NCBI RefSeq assembly: GCF_038022665.1
Contig: NZ_CP150629.1
Location: 2,586,480-2,650,479, forward strand
Length of the DNA stretch: 64,000 bases
Reading direction: 5' to 3'
Origin: Methanolobus sp. WCC4
GTDB taxonomy: Archaea > Halobacteriota > Methanosarcinia > Methanosarcinales > Methanosarcinaceae
Positions within the stretch are counted from its first letter, which is position 1, and every line of letters starts with the position of its first letter. The notes beneath the pieces are model-generated. The model ran no database searches and was not told the DNA's origin. It saw nothing but the letters and a program-made list of their open reading frames with translations. Shown here piece after piece: positions 48,018 to 57,102 of this stretch. Position numbers and translations under genes: made by a program.

Positions 48018-48089
48018 AGCCTCGGGTGGGATTTGAACCCACGACCTCGTCCTTACCAAGGACGCGCTATACCCCTAAGCCACCGAGGC
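48018..48089 (-). tRNA. tRNA-Thr (anticodon GGT)
   Basis: On the minus strand the 72-base sequence folds as a cloverleaf: acceptor arms GCCTCGG and CCGAGGC, anticodon stem CGTCC/GGACG around the loop TTGGTAA, and T arm GTGGG-TTCAAAT-CCCAC. The anticodon is GGT, reading ACC and ACU threonine codons. CCA is not encoded. No variable-arm insertion or intron is seen. An integrase remnant begins about 60 bases beyond its 3-prime end. Confidence 0.95.
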
Positions 48090-48164
48090 ACATTAGAAAT
48101 ATTGGGGTGCTCTCCCCTAATACACAGTATCGATTAATAAGTTTTCGGTTGGAAGAGCGATGAT

Positions 48165-48671
48165 TTATAAGCACCAGCGGTCGTCGACGGGGAATATCTC
48201 GTTGATCCACATAAGGACACCGTTGTGGTGGACGATACGGTATGAACGGGAAAGGACCTTTTGCGCTCCGAAGAGAGGGGAATCCTCGAGGATATCGATG
48301 CTCTCAAAATCCCTTCTGGTCTCGACATTGTGGTCACGCAGTATCCTTCCGATCGGGATGTCGGCTTTCATCATATCGCTGCGAACGCCTTCTGGCATCT
48401 TCTCGATGGCTGACAGTGACCGGGCGAATACATAAGGGACATCCCCGGCTGTGAGGGTCACCACGCGTTCATTGATATCCGCCCCGACAGCAACACCGAA
48501 TATATCTGCAGCTTTCTCATCCGCAGGAATAACATGCTGGTTTTCCGTAACCACTGCAGTAGGGTGTTTGGTCATGATCTCCAGCAGGAAAGTGACCGAA
48601 CCATCGGTTCCTGCACATACCCTCAGGCATGTGGGAATATCAAAGCTCTTCAGTTTTTCAAGAAAATCCAT
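48165..48671 (-). CDS. Chorismate lyase-like protein (DUF98/UbiC-like)
   Basis: This 168-residue protein has the UbiC/UTRA-like fold of archaeal DUF98. Visible are the first-half segment VTFLLEIMTKHPTAVVTENQ, RVVTLTAGDVPYVFARSLS in the middle (with the conserved Arg that handles chorismate in UbiC), PIGRILRDHNVETRRDFESI and the C-terminal SRSYRIVHHNGVLMWINEIF. Related proteins cleave chorismate to 4-hydroxybenzoate and pyruvate; methanogens need 4-hydroxybenzoate for methanopterin. The activity is inferred from family resemblance. It stands alone beside the tRNA gene. Confidence 0.75.
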   Translation of the reverse strand: MDFLEKLKSFDIPTCLRVCAGTDGSVTFLLEIMTKHPTAVVTENQHVIPADEKAADIFGVAVGADINERVVTLTAGDVPYVFARSLSAIEKMPEGVRSDMMKADIPIGRILRDHNVETRRDFESIDILEDSPLFGAQKVLSRSYRIVHHNGVLMWINEIFPVDDRWCL

Positions 48672-48715
48672 GTTGAACTATCCGTGGTCGTAAAAGAATG
48701 AGAGGAAAGGGGAAT

Positions 48716-49027
48716 TTACTTGGAAACTTCCTTCTTTGCCTGCTTCAGACGTTCCTTGGCAGTGTATCCTGTTGCAGCAAGGAGGAAATCCCTGAAACGC
48801 TTATTAGAATCAAGAATAAGTTCATCATCTGTCAAAGAAGTATCAGATACAGTATCAACAGCCAGCTTCTTACCTTCGATCCATACCGTTACACTAGAAA
48901 GAACACCATAAGAAGTAACGAACTTGCCATCCTCTTCCTTAACCTCGCTGGGGAAAATCTCTGTCAGACACTCGTAGATCCTATCCATCTCGGGTTTATA
49001 ACCACGCTTTAACTTGTATTCCTGCAT
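48716..49027 (-). CDS. DUF5611-like conserved protein
   Basis: The 103-residue protein begins MQEYKLKRGYKPEMDRIYEC and continues with strands (GKFVTSYGVLSSVTVWIEGK) and a helical C-terminus (KRFRDFLLAATGYTAKERLK). It resembles DUF5611, a small family seen in methanogens; no function is known. ATG 49027 has GGGTTGATC upstream, so I reject the longer frame to 49111. It stops with TAA about 45 bases before the chorismate-lyase-like gene and could be in an operon with it. Confidence 0.7.
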   Translation of the reverse strand: MQEYKLKRGYKPEMDRIYECLTEIFPSEVKEEDGKFVTSYGVLSSVTVWIEGKKLAVDTVSDTSLTDDELILDSNKRFRDFLLAATGYTAKERLKQAKKEVSK

Positions 49028-49130
49028 TTCGATCAACCCTATATAGTATTCTCCAGATGAATAAATGTACCGGTATAAGTTTAAAAACAACAACTGATCA
49101 AAGCACCTCAATGAACATGAAACAGCACTG

Positions 49131-50645
49131 TCACAGGTCTGAAAGGAACTTCTCCGCGATCAGTTGCAGACGTTCTTTCCTTTCATGGTCCATCCTGTCA
49201 TAAGTGGCCACCATCAAACCCATACGGAAATTCTTACTCAGCACATCCCTGTTCCGGTCAATGAACCTCCAGTAAAGTGCATCCCATATATCGCACCATT
49301 CTCCCCTCTTATGGTCACTCATTCTGAGGATATAAGCTGAGCCTGAAACATAAGGCTTTGTTGACAATGTACCCCCATCAGCGAACTGGCTCATGCCATA
49401 GACATTTGGCACCATCACCCACTCATAGGAATCCACGAACATCTCCATGAACCACCTGTAGACCTCATCCGGGTCGATCTCACACAAGAGCATGAAATTG
49501 CCAAGGACCATGAGCCTCTCTATATGATGACAATAACCATTCCTGACAACTTTTCCAATAACATTGTCAACAGGCCCTATACCCACATTCCCGGAATACC
49601 ATTTGTCATTCATTTTCCTGTGGTGACCAAAGAAATTGCCGCGCAGATCCCCGGTATGATACATCCCCATCATGAACTCACGCCAGCCGATGACCTGTCT
49701 TATGAAACCCTCAATGCTTGAAAGCGGAATAGAATCCTTATTCTTCTGGTAATGTCCAAGGGACCTGTCAATCACCTCATCCGGAATCAGCAGACCAATA
49801 TTTAAAAGCGGGGATAGCACCGAATGAAAAAGGAAGCTATCGTCCTTCTTTATAGCATCCTCATATGGACCAAAATACCTCAAGCGGTTCTCAATGAAGT
49901 CATCCAACCATAGTAAAGCATCTCTTCTTGTAGTGGGCAGATAGAAATTTGAAGAAACACCCGGATGAGATGGAAACTTATCATCTACAAGCCGGATAAC
50001 TTCCTCTGTGTGAATAGTACGGTCAGTTGAAAGAATATCGGGAATCGGGACAGATGCAGGTAATGCTCGCCTGTTCTCTGCATCAAGATTCCATTTTCCC
50101 CCTGTTGGTTTACCATCCTCATCGATGAGATAGCCTGATCTTTTTCTCTGGAAAATATAGAAATTGTTCATCAGGACCCTGTCCTTTTCACCACGGAATT
50201 CACTGAAATCATCTATTGTGGTAACAAAGCCCGGAGATGGAACGAACTCCAGAGCATATCCATTCTCCTGGCAGAGAATAGAAACAGTGCTTTCAAATCC
50301 TTTTGAACCCGGATCATAAGTAACCAGATCACGGATCCCATGTTCTTCCATAACACTGCGGATCTTCTCTTTATAGGAACGCTCATCGTTATCGCCTATC
50401 TCAAAATACACAAAATCGAACTGTTCTTTAAGCCAGTCCCTGTATGACCTCATAGCAGAGAGTATCATAACCAGCTTATGCTTATGATAAAAGAAGCTGG
50501 TACATAACTTCCTGTCCTCGGCCATGAAAAAAAGAGTCACATCGTCCGGTTTCAGGACATCTACTTTAGAAAAAAGACAATTGCCAGGGATCACTGCAAG
50601 TCGGGAATACTTACCGGACTTCTCACCTTTAACATATGCAACCAT
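49131..50645 (-). CDS. Cryptochrome/photolyase-related protein (FeS-BCP type)
   Basis: This protein of about 504 residues matches the deoxyribodipyrimidine photolyase-related family (PhrB-like, iron-sulfur bacterial cryptochromes and 6-4 photolyases). It has the FAD-domain features IRQVIGWREFMMGMYHTGDL, NGYCHHIERLMVLGNFMLLC, YEWVMVPNVYGMSQFADGG, TKPYVSGSAYILRMSDHKRG and WCDIWDALYWRF; the cysteines there are the expected ligands of the iron-sulfur cluster. It repairs UV lesions or senses light. A short tandem repeat of about 11 bases (50634-50655) gives several possible starts; the longest frame reaches 50663. It ends with TGA. Confidence 0.9.
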   Translation of the reverse strand: MVAYVKGEKSGKYSRLAVIPGNCLFSKVDVLKPDDVTLFFMAEDRKLCTSFFYHKHKLVMILSAMRSYRDWLKEQFDFVYFEIGDNDERSYKEKIRSVMEEHGIRDLVTYDPGSKGFESTVSILCQENGYALEFVPSPGFVTTIDDFSEFRGEKDRVLMNNFYIFQRKRSGYLIDEDGKPTGGKWNLDAENRRALPASVPIPDILSTDRTIHTEEVIRLVDDKFPSHPGVSSNFYLPTTRRDALLWLDDFIENRLRYFGPYEDAIKKDDSFLFHSVLSPLLNIGLLIPDEVIDRSLGHYQKNKDSIPLSSIEGFIRQVIGWREFMMGMYHTGDLRGNFFGHHRKMNDKWYSGNVGIGPVDNVIGKVVRNGYCHHIERLMVLGNFMLLCEIDPDEVYRWFMEMFVDSYEWVMVPNVYGMSQFADGGTLSTKPYVSGSAYILRMSDHKRGEWCDIWDALYWRFIDRNRDVLSKNFRMGLMVATYDRMDHERKERLQLIAEKFLSDL

Positions 50646-50693
50646 ATGCAACCATGCCCCCACAATAACATTGAAATTGTAAAATGGGAAGGA

Positions 50694-51389
50694 TCACTTT
50701 TTCAGTACAAGTTTTCCCCTTTCACCTACAAGTCTTACCTGAGGGACCTTTTCCAGAACCATCTCAGCTAATTCCTTCATCTCCCTCCATGAAGGCGTGG
50801 GTCCTTCATGCCCCATGAACGGCAGGTCAAAATCAGGATTGCTCATGAACTGATAGAGCATCACCTCTGAAGCACCTTCAAGGTCCGGAATTATCTTCGG
50901 CATGGTATCAGCATTCACATACTCAGGTATCACCCGTATCCAGATCCTCAGCCACTTCTTCTTAGCGATTATCATTGATTCCGTGAGGAGCTTCACATAT
51001 TTCTCAGTACGCTCTTCTGACATCCCTGTAAGTTCCATTATGCCTTTAATGTCATCTGATGGGGCCTTGATCTCAAGCACGAACCCATGTACGAAAGGAC
51101 TCGCACTCTCAAGTACTTCTGGTTTCATTCCGTTGGACTTCAATATGACACGCTTGCCCTGGTTGTGAAGTCCTTCAATAAGCGGAAGAAGGTCCTTTTG
51201 CAAAGTAGGTTCTGCACCCCCAAGATAGACATCATCCGTGGTGGACTTACCGGCATATTCCAGTACATCCTCAATTGTCCACTCCTTCCGGGGCTGATGT
51301 ATATGGACACAATAAGGACATTTCATATTACATCCTGCAAACTCGATCCTTATCTGTCCCTGTTCGTCTGACAGTCCTATCAATCTCAT
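50694..51389 (-). CDS. Radical SAM protein
   Basis: The 231-residue protein has the radical SAM cluster motif CNMKCPYC (CxxxCxxC) at about residue 20, then DVYLGGAEPTLQKDLLPLIE (the GGE-like SAM-binding motif, here GGAEPT) and RVILKSNGMKP. It lacks extra iron-sulfur motifs and resembles pyruvate-formate-lyase-activating-type enzymes or small archaeal radical SAM proteins. The substrate is unknown. It lies upstream of the photolyase-related gene on the same strand with a 30-base gap. Confidence 0.85.
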   Translation of the reverse strand: MRLIGLSDEQGQIRIEFAGCNMKCPYCVHIHQPRKEWTIEDVLEYAGKSTTDDVYLGGAEPTLQKDLLPLIEGLHNQGKRVILKSNGMKPEVLESASPFVHGFVLEIKAPSDDIKGIMELTGMSEERTEKYVKLLTESMIIAKKKWLRIWIRVIPEYVNADTMPKIIPDLEGASEVMLYQFMSNPDFDLPFMGHEGPTPSWREMKELAEMVLEKVPQVRLVGERGKLVLKK

Positions 51390-51634
51390 TCATACCCTCC
51401 AGATATCATTTTATCTCACACACCTTAACTACCTGCAAATATCGATAGATCCCGATAACTATCAATAAGTGACAACAAATGTCAACAAATATCAATTAAC
51501 ACCAATCAATATCAATGAATATCTATCAACACCTGCAAATTTGTAACTGACAGTATTAATAATTAAACCCTGCAAATGCAGCGATCATTTTTTATGTGTA
51601 TCACACTATCAAAGCAGAAAAGACGGTGATCACA

Positions 51635-51934
51635 TTGGCAAAGAAACTAACACTTGCGGATCTTGAAAGATCAAAGGATAAAAAAGCAACAAAACCTCTT
51701 GAAAAAGATCTTGAAAACCTCTATGACCTTATAATCCCACCAGGAACCCCATCTTACATCATCTACGATCTTGTTGAAGAGTTCGACCTTGAGCCGGTTG
51801 AAAGAAAGATAAATGTCCATGTGGTGGATATTGACGAGAGAGAAGTAATAGCCCTTAGAGGAGTTCTCTCCGAAGTTCAGGCTGCTGAGAAGTTCCTTCA
51901 CGAAGAACTGACTGAATGGGCAAACAGCGATTAA
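51635..51934 (+). CDS. Conserved methanogen hypothetical protein
   Basis: The 99-residue acidic protein begins AKKLTLADLERSKDKKATKP after a TTG start and continues NLYDLIIPPGTPSYIIYDLV, then a strand-rich part (INVHVVDIDEREVIALRGVL) and a C-terminal helix. GGTGATC lies four bases before TTG 51635, so I prefer it to the frame start at 51596. I do not know a function. It stands alone between convergent neighbours. Confidence 0.68.
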   Translation: MAKKLTLADLERSKDKKATKPLEKDLENLYDLIIPPGTPSYIIYDLVEEFDLEPVERKINVHVVDIDEREVIALRGVLSEVQAAEKFLHEELTEWANSD

Positions 51935-51997
51935 GCACTATATCGAATTTCAGATTAAAAAGAAAGTAGAGTAAGTACAGGCAACAAGCCTGTCCTT

Positions 51998-52969
51998 TCA
52001 TATTCCTGTTATATTATCATTCTTCAGGTCGAAAACAACGGCTTTACCGCTCTCATCATAGATATCAACGGTCTGACTATCATTGATGACACCTATCACT
52101 GCCGCCTTCAGACCTGCACCCTCGAATATCCCGATGCACTCATCGGCATTCTCTTCTTTTGCAGTTACAACATAGCCTGTTGCAGGATAGATCTTCAACC
52201 ATTGTGCAAGCTCAAGTCCATCTGGCATTGGTATCTTTTGAAGGTCAACTGAGGCACCGACCCTGCTAACCTCACAGAGCATACCGAGGGTTCCAACGGT
52301 ACCTGGATTACTGATATCCTTTCCTGCTGTAACCAGTTTCTTTTCCCCTATATCCTGCATGACCATGAAACGCTCACGCACAACATCTGCCTCCTTGAAT
52401 GAAGTGGTATCCCAGCTATAGGGTGAGTTCTTACCGACCCTTCCATCCATATCATAGGCAACTATGACAACATCACCGGGTTCTGCACTGTCACTTCTGA
52501 TGACACAGTCCTTCTTGGCGATACCAATGATAGAAACTGCAAGAGAATTGTATGGAGTGTCAGGGTGCATGTGACCTCCGACCATGGGCACGCCGAACTT
52601 CTTTATCCCATCCCTGATACCACGCATGATCTCCTCGGTGGACTCAAGGTCACTGGAAGCCATGACGTTAACCATCGCAAGTGGACGACCGCCCATTGCA
52701 GAAATGTCATTAACGTTCACCACAACCGACGTATAACCGGTCCACCAGGGACTCTTGTTGACGATCCGTCCCCATATGGCATCTGCTGCAAAGAGGATCA
52801 CATCATCAGTACCAATATCAATAACTGCAGCATCATCCCCGAAATCATCGATAACCTCACCATATTCCGAGCGAACGGTCTCGAATATACTCACGATATC
52901 TGCGATTGGCTTTTTTCGTGTTACACCTTCAAAGTTCCTAAGGTCTGCTGCAAGCTCTTCGATATTCAA
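51998..52969 (-). CDS. Methanogenesis marker 2, AIR synthase-related protein
   Basis: The 323-residue protein is a PurM/ThiL-like ATP-binding protein. It has IDDFGDDAAVIDIGTDDVIL (first metal-binding stretch), VNVNDISAMGGRPLAMVNVM, GGHMHPDTPYNSLAVSI and AGKDISNPGTVGTLGMLCEV. These match the methanogenesis marker 2 family, present in nearly all methanogens; its role is unknown, perhaps activation of a cofactor or of methyl-coenzyme M reductase assembly. GGTG precedes TTG 52969, which leads to NIEELAADLRNFEG; the extension to 53089 runs through short TAGATAGTTGGC-like repeats and is unlikely coding. Confidence 0.88.
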   Translation of the reverse strand: MNIEELAADLRNFEGVTRKKPIADIVSIFETVRSEYGEVIDDFGDDAAVIDIGTDDVILFAADAIWGRIVNKSPWWTGYTSVVVNVNDISAMGGRPLAMVNVMASSDLESTEEIMRGIRDGIKKFGVPMVGGHMHPDTPYNSLAVSIIGIAKKDCVIRSDSAEPGDVVIVAYDMDGRVGKNSPYSWDTTSFKEADVVRERFMVMQDIGEKKLVTAGKDISNPGTVGTLGMLCEVSRVGASVDLQKIPMPDGLELAQWLKIYPATGYVVTAKEENADECIGIFEGAGLKAAVIGVINDSQTVDIYDESGKAVVFDLKNDNITGI

Positions 52970-53101
52970 AAAAACACCTGCACAATAGTAACGGTAATAG
53001 GATAAATAATAGATAGTTAGTAGATAGTTGGCAAGTCGCTGGTAGATAGTTGCCAGATAGTTCTGGATATAGTTAGAATAAAAGATCATCAGTGAAAAGG
53101 C

Positions 53102-54034
53102 TTAAGCCTTCTCACCTGAACACTTCTTTTTCATGTCAAGCTTAATTACATTCCTGCGCTCTTCGCTCATCTGTGACATGTCCTGCCCGATTAGTCCGTA
53201 TGCATCGGACCTGCACTGGCGACAGTGCCTCATCTGCTGGACATATGGTGCACACCTGTCCTGAACAGCCTTACACTCTTCCGGTGTTGGCGCTGTCTTG
53301 TCAGCAAACTTTGCCTGACAGATAAGTGGCATCACATTCATGATATAGACACCTAGCTCATTTATCTTCTTGGCAACCTCGATGATATGCTCATCGTTGA
53401 TGCCTGGAACGAGCACAGTGTTGACCTTTACCACAAGACCTGCTTCCACAGCCATCCTGATACCTTCGAGCTGGTTCTTCACCATTAACTCAGCAGCCTC
53501 AAGACCTCTGTAGACCTTTCCCTTGTAGAGGACATGGCCTATGAGTTGTGCCTCAATGGCTGGATCAATGGCATTCATGGTCACTGTCAGAGTTGTAACA
53601 CCTACCCTGAGAAGATCATCCATCCTTTCAGGCAGTGCCAGTCCGTTAGTGCTCAGACAGAGGGTCACATCAGGGAACTCGTTCTTGATAAGCTCAAGTG
53701 TCTTAAATGTCTCGTCGTTAGCAAGCGGGTCACCAGGTCCTGCAACACCAACCACCTTGATGAAAGGATAGGCATCCAGTACCTGCTTTGTCTTCTCAAG
53801 AGCTGCCTCAGGGCTCAGTACCTCACTGGTAACACCGGGTCTGCTCTCATTAACGCAGTCAAACTTTCGATCGCAATAATTACACTGAATATTGCATTTC
53901 GGAGCTACTGCGAGGTGGATCCTGCCGAACTTGTGCTGGGCCTCTTTGGAATAACAGGGGTGTTGTGCTATCACTCTCTTGACATCCTCATCCCTGGATA
54001 CTTCTATTTCGCAAACGTCTTTCTCATTTTCCAT
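53102..54034 (-). CDS. nifB: NifB, nitrogenase cofactor radical SAM protein
   Basis: The 310-residue protein starts with the unique NifB stretch QHPCYSKEAQHKFGRIHLAV followed by CNIQCNYCDRKFDCVNESRP, which holds the radical SAM CxxxCxxC and further cysteines, and ends with the CRQCRSDAYG motif. It is the short archaeal form without the NafY-like domain. NifB makes the [8Fe-9S-C] cluster precursor of nitrogenase cofactor. No structural nif genes are visible in the window, so the organism probably has them elsewhere, or the gene is retained for other reasons. The neighbour downstream is the methanogenesis marker 2 gene. Confidence 0.95.
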   Translation of the reverse strand: MENEKDVCEIEVSRDEDVKRVIAQHPCYSKEAQHKFGRIHLAVAPKCNIQCNYCDRKFDCVNESRPGVTSEVLSPEAALEKTKQVLDAYPFIKVVGVAGPGDPLANDETFKTLELIKNEFPDVTLCLSTNGLALPERMDDLLRVGVTTLTVTMNAIDPAIEAQLIGHVLYKGKVYRGLEAAELMVKNQLEGIRMAVEAGLVVKVNTVLVPGINDEHIIEVAKKINELGVYIMNVMPLICQAKFADKTAPTPEECKAVQDRCAPYVQQMRHCRQCRSDAYGLIGQDMSQMSEERRNVIKLDMKKKCSGEKA

Positions 54035-54120
54035 TTTCTAGCTCCTATGGTTCTGAGCAGCTCCAATAAACACGGCTCAATTTAAGGGAAACTACTAGAT
54101 ATACTTTTGTATGGACCCTT

Positions 54121-54465
54121 TTAGAGGGTACTCATCTCGCACCACTTACCTTCGCCTTCCCACATCTTAACAGACATAGGGAAATCAAGCCGTGAAGACA
54201 GCTTTGCATGCACATGTTCACACAGGTTCTCGACACTCGGGAACTCAAGTATGTCGTTGAGAAGCACATGGTCGTACTCCTTAAGGACCTCTTTTATGAC
54301 CTTTTTGATCTCATAGAAGTCCATGACCATACCGGTTTCCTTCTTCTCACCCTCAATGACAACTTCTGTCCTGTAGGTGTGTCCGTGTACTATTCCGCAA
54401 GTCTCATGCCCGGGAAGATAATGGGCACTATCAATATGATCGATAACTCCAAGTCTCATTTTCAT
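54121..54465 (-). CDS. queD: 6-carboxytetrahydropterin synthase-like protein
   Basis: The 114-residue protein belongs to the 6-pyruvoyl-tetrahydropterin synthase superfamily. Zinc ligands are seen in IDSAHYLPGHE and in the HxH of CGIVHGHTYR; the catalytic Asp-His-Glu region is in EYDHVLLND and the end EGKWCEM. QueD forms 6-carboxytetrahydropterin for preQ0, the precursor of archaeosine in tRNA. ATG 54465 overlaps the queE stop (TAATG), with GGGGGTG as the ribosome site. It is the last gene of the queC-DUF366-queE-queD run. Confidence 0.93.
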   Translation of the reverse strand: MKMRLGVIDHIDSAHYLPGHETCGIVHGHTYRTEVVIEGEKKETGMVMDFYEIKKVIKEVLKEYDHVLLNDILEFPSVENLCEHVHAKLSSRLDFPMSVKMWEGEGKWCEMSTL

Positions 54466-55184
54466 TATAAGCACCCCCACATTTTGTGGGTCTGTGGTAT
54501 TATTCTCGTATTAACGTCATTTAGTAAGGATCCCTGCAGCTCCAGCAGATATCCTGGCTCAGGCTGCATTTCCTTCTGTGTCACAGGCTGCAGGATAAGG
54601 CTGGATATATAGCCCGATATTGCACCTACAACACCTTCAATATCATCGGCAGGTGTTTCCTTTGTTACAACTATCTTACAGAAACAATCCCTGTCCTTTG
54701 TGGTCTTAAGCGCCCTGAAGCACTCGATGGTTCTTTCAAGATGCAGATCAGGGTCATCAAGCAGGGAATGAGGAAGCAGTTTAACATCACCTGAAACATA
54801 TGACACCTTGTCCTTCACTTTCTTAGCCATGTGAGGCAGGGTCATATTGGATTCAAGATATAGCGGTGCATCCGTTTCCAGAGCAGATATGAAATCGGCA
54901 CACAACAGAGGCTCACCACCGGTAAGGGATACTGAATGCAATGCCTTGTAGGAATTAACCATCTCGCTCACCTTTTCCGGAGACAGCGGATTTGCTACAT
55001 CCTGAAATGTATTGGAACCCGGAACATTCTCGAACCTGCAGACCTCTGTGGCCTCAACAGGAGTGTCGCAGTAATTACAATTCAGGTTGCATCCGGTAAA
55101 ACGGACAAATGCCTGCCTGTATCCTACATATGGACCTTCACCCTGCACCGAGCAGAATATCTCACTGAGCGACGCCTGCATCAT
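54465..55184 (-). CDS. queE: 7-carboxy-7-deazaguanine synthase
   Basis: This 239-residue radical SAM enzyme starts SEIFCSVQGEGPYVGYRQAF, the QueE signature, with the cluster motif CNLNCNYC and then VSLTGGEPLLCADF. It rearranges 6-carboxytetrahydropterin to 7-carboxy-7-deazaguanine on the way to preQ0. It overlaps DUF366 by four bases at its start and queD by one base at its end, so the genes are translationally coupled. Confidence 0.94.
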   Translation of the reverse strand: MMQASLSEIFCSVQGEGPYVGYRQAFVRFTGCNLNCNYCDTPVEATEVCRFENVPGSNTFQDVANPLSPEKVSEMVNSYKALHSVSLTGGEPLLCADFISALETDAPLYLESNMTLPHMAKKVKDKVSYVSGDVKLLPHSLLDDPDLHLERTIECFRALKTTKDRDCFCKIVVTKETPADDIEGVVGAISGYISSLILQPVTQKEMQPEPGYLLELQGSLLNDVNTRIIPQTHKMWGCL

Positions 55185-55738
55185 ATCACATCCAGCGGTC
55201 TGGATTTGCGAAGGTCCTTTTCGATATCTATAAAATCGTTATAGTAACGTTTAGCGATCCTTTCCATCAGGTCCTGTACATCATCGCTACCAAGGCCAAG
55301 GTCCTCAAGACTACCATAATAGTTATGCACAACATTGATACCAAAATGGATCTTCTGTGAAACAGCTGATGTACTGGCAATTGATACCGTGAGCTTTTTA
55401 CCGTCCACGAAAAGGTCATCACCCTCTCGCACGATATCAGTACGATATTCAGCAAGTACTTCTTTGACTATTGCCGTGAAAAGGCGCTGCCTCGCATACA
55501 CCAGTTTCAGGTCAGTAGAGTCGAAGTGCTCTATGATGAAATGGATCATATCAGTGGAGAATATCATATCTCCCTGTTTCTTATCCTCAAGATCGATCAT
55601 ATGTTCGATCTTAACATCACAACCACCCCTGAAGGCAATTATGGAATCCGACTGGACATCTGCAAGATTATAGGCCCATAGCGATGAGATCTGGCTGCCA
55701 TCATAATCTGTTCTTTTATCAAGGACTATGCATTCCAT
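55181..55738 (-). CDS. DUF366 family protein in archaeosine operon
   Basis: The 185-residue protein resembles DUF366: start MECIVLDKRTDYDGSQISSL, a central IAFRGGCDVKIEHMIDLEDK, FIIEHFDSTDLKLVYARQRL and VSIASTSAVSQKIHFGINVV. The fold is thought to be like biotin/lipoate protein ligases. Its place between queC and queE, overlapping queE (ATGA), implies a role in deazaguanine or archaeosine metabolism, but no activity is proven. It ends with TGA. Confidence 0.82.
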   Translation of the reverse strand: MECIVLDKRTDYDGSQISSLWAYNLADVQSDSIIAFRGGCDVKIEHMIDLEDKKQGDMIFSTDMIHFIIEHFDSTDLKLVYARQRLFTAIVKEVLAEYRTDIVREGDDLFVDGKKLTVSIASTSAVSQKIHFGINVVHNYYGSLEDLGLGSDDVQDLMERIAKRYYNDFIDIEKDLRKSRPLDVI

Positions 55739-55772
55739 TTAATTACACCAATGAATCAGTTGAATAAGGTTC

Positions 55773-56468
55773 TCATTCCCCAAGTCTTTCAAGAATAGGG
55801 TCCTTAAAACCTGCTGCTTCAAATGCCCTTCTTCTTCTGGTACAGCTCTCGCACTCGCCACATGGTACATCTGCACCATGATAACAGCTCCAGCTATATT
55901 CCAGAGGAGCCTTTAGTTCCATGGCCTTTGCAACAATCTCCTTCTTATCCATTCCGATGAGTGGTGCATACACCTTGACACCATTCTGTGTCGAATAGGA
56001 AAGGGAATCATCGATCGCAGTGATGAACTCTGCAGAATTATCAGGGAAGGTCACAGCTTCTTCTTTGTTGAATCCAACGATCACACATTCACAATCCATG
56101 CTCTCGGCAAAAGCTGCTGCAATGTTTATCAGGATACCGTTCCTGTTAGGCACCCAGACAGCTTTGGCAGACTCGATGGTAATGGAGGGATCTGCATCAT
56201 CAGCTATCTCCTCCATGCTTAGAGCAGGAACCTCTGTGTCGGTATTTACAAGGGATGTGTTGGTTATCTCCTTCATCCATGTTATGTCAAGAACACGATA
56301 TTCTATTCCAAGTTGTTCGGATACCTTTATCGCATTCTGTATCTCACGATCGACCGAACGCTGACCATAATTGAATATAAGGGCCATTTTGACTTCCATC
56401 TGCTGCTGCACCATGGTGACCGCAGTAACAGAATCAAGGCCGCTACTTAACAAAGCAATTGCACTGAT
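55773..56468 (-). CDS. queC: 7-cyano-7-deazaguanine (preQ0) synthase with ATC start
   Basis: The 231-residue protein is an ATP-pyrophosphatase-type QueC. It has the PP-loop [33 protein letters not shown], and the C-terminal zinc site [20 protein letters not shown]. It turns 7-carboxy-7-deazaguanine and ammonia into preQ0. The P-loop strand begins [13 protein letters not shown]; no ATG, GTG or TTG occurs before it. GGAGG stands seven bases before ATC 56468, which I take as the start. The TTG at 56453 would cut the strand of the P-loop. First gene of the archaeosine run. Confidence 0.93.
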   Translation of the reverse strand: MSAIALLSSGLDSVTAVTMVQQQMEVKMALIFNYGQRSVDREIQNAIKVSEQLGIEYRVLDITWMKEITNTSLVNTDTEVPALSMEEIADDADPSITIESAKAVWVPNRNGILINIAAAFAESMDCECVIVGFNKEEAVTFPDNSAEFITAIDDSLSYSTQNGVKVYAPLIGMDKKEIVAKAMELKAPLEYSWSCYHGADVPCGECESCTRRRRAFEAAGFKDPILERLGE

Positions 56469-56616
56469 AGATAATCCTCCAGATAGCTAATGATAGTGAA
56501 TAATACCTGAGTATTACTGATAGATTACTTAGAGACGGTATAGGTATAAAAGTTCATCGGGTTCACTTCAAAACTAATAAATATAAAAATAACTAATATA
56601 AATAAGAGGAATGATC

Positions 56617-57102
56617 TTGCCAGTGATAAAAGACAGAACGACACTTGAAAAACTGCTGCAGAGAATGTACTGGATCGAAGCGGAAATGGAGCAATTGGGA
56701 ACATGGGAAGCACGCATAGAACTTATGGACGAGGATGTTTCTGCACTTGAGACATTATCCCACGATTCCGACCAACATGGCGACATAATAAAAAAATGGC
56801 TTATCAAAGCAAACATAAACATTCCTGAAGAAGCTCCGCATGGATTACCAAAACATATTTTCGACTTTGATGGAATGGCAGGTCCGGATATGTTCAGGAC
56901 TATAATGAAATACGAGATACTTGCGATGAATGTCTATAAGGACATTAAGAAAGCAAAACCTGAAGTAATAAAAGAGATCCTACCCGATGAAAATGATGCA
57001 GATGAATTTCTGAATGATATGGAACAACTAATAAAAGATGAAGAGATGCATGCAGATATCTGCAAAAAGCAGACCGGCGGATTTGCAAAAGTAATGTATT
57101 GA
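56617..57102 (+). CDS. Hypothetical helical protein, ferritin-like pattern
   Basis: The 161-residue protein is all helical, with RMYWIEAEMEQLGTWEARIE near residue 16 and DMEQLIKDEEMHADICKKQT near 140. The E-x-x-H spacing in KDEEMHAD and similar acidic positions earlier look like a ferritin-like diiron bundle, but only some ligands can be seen. The start is TTG 56617 (GAGGAATGATC before it) or ATG 56611, which is too close to the ribosome site. It converges on the PKD gene across a strong terminator. Confidence 0.65.
   Translation: MPVIKDRTTLEKLLQRMYWIEAEMEQLGTWEARIELMDEDVSALETLSHDSDQHGDIIKKWLIKANINIPEEAPHGLPKHIFDFDGMAGPDMFRTIMKYEILAMNVYKDIKKAKPEVIKEILPDENDADEFLNDMEQLIKDEEMHADICKKQTGGFAKVMY

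Noticed and set aside
52990..53060. Short TAGATAGTTGGC-like repeats upstream of methanogenesis marker 2
   Set aside because: Imperfect, few copies and no structure beyond low-complexity drift.
53534..54085. 183-codon + strand open frame
   Set aside because: Antisense to nifB; NifB motifs on the minus strand are clear.
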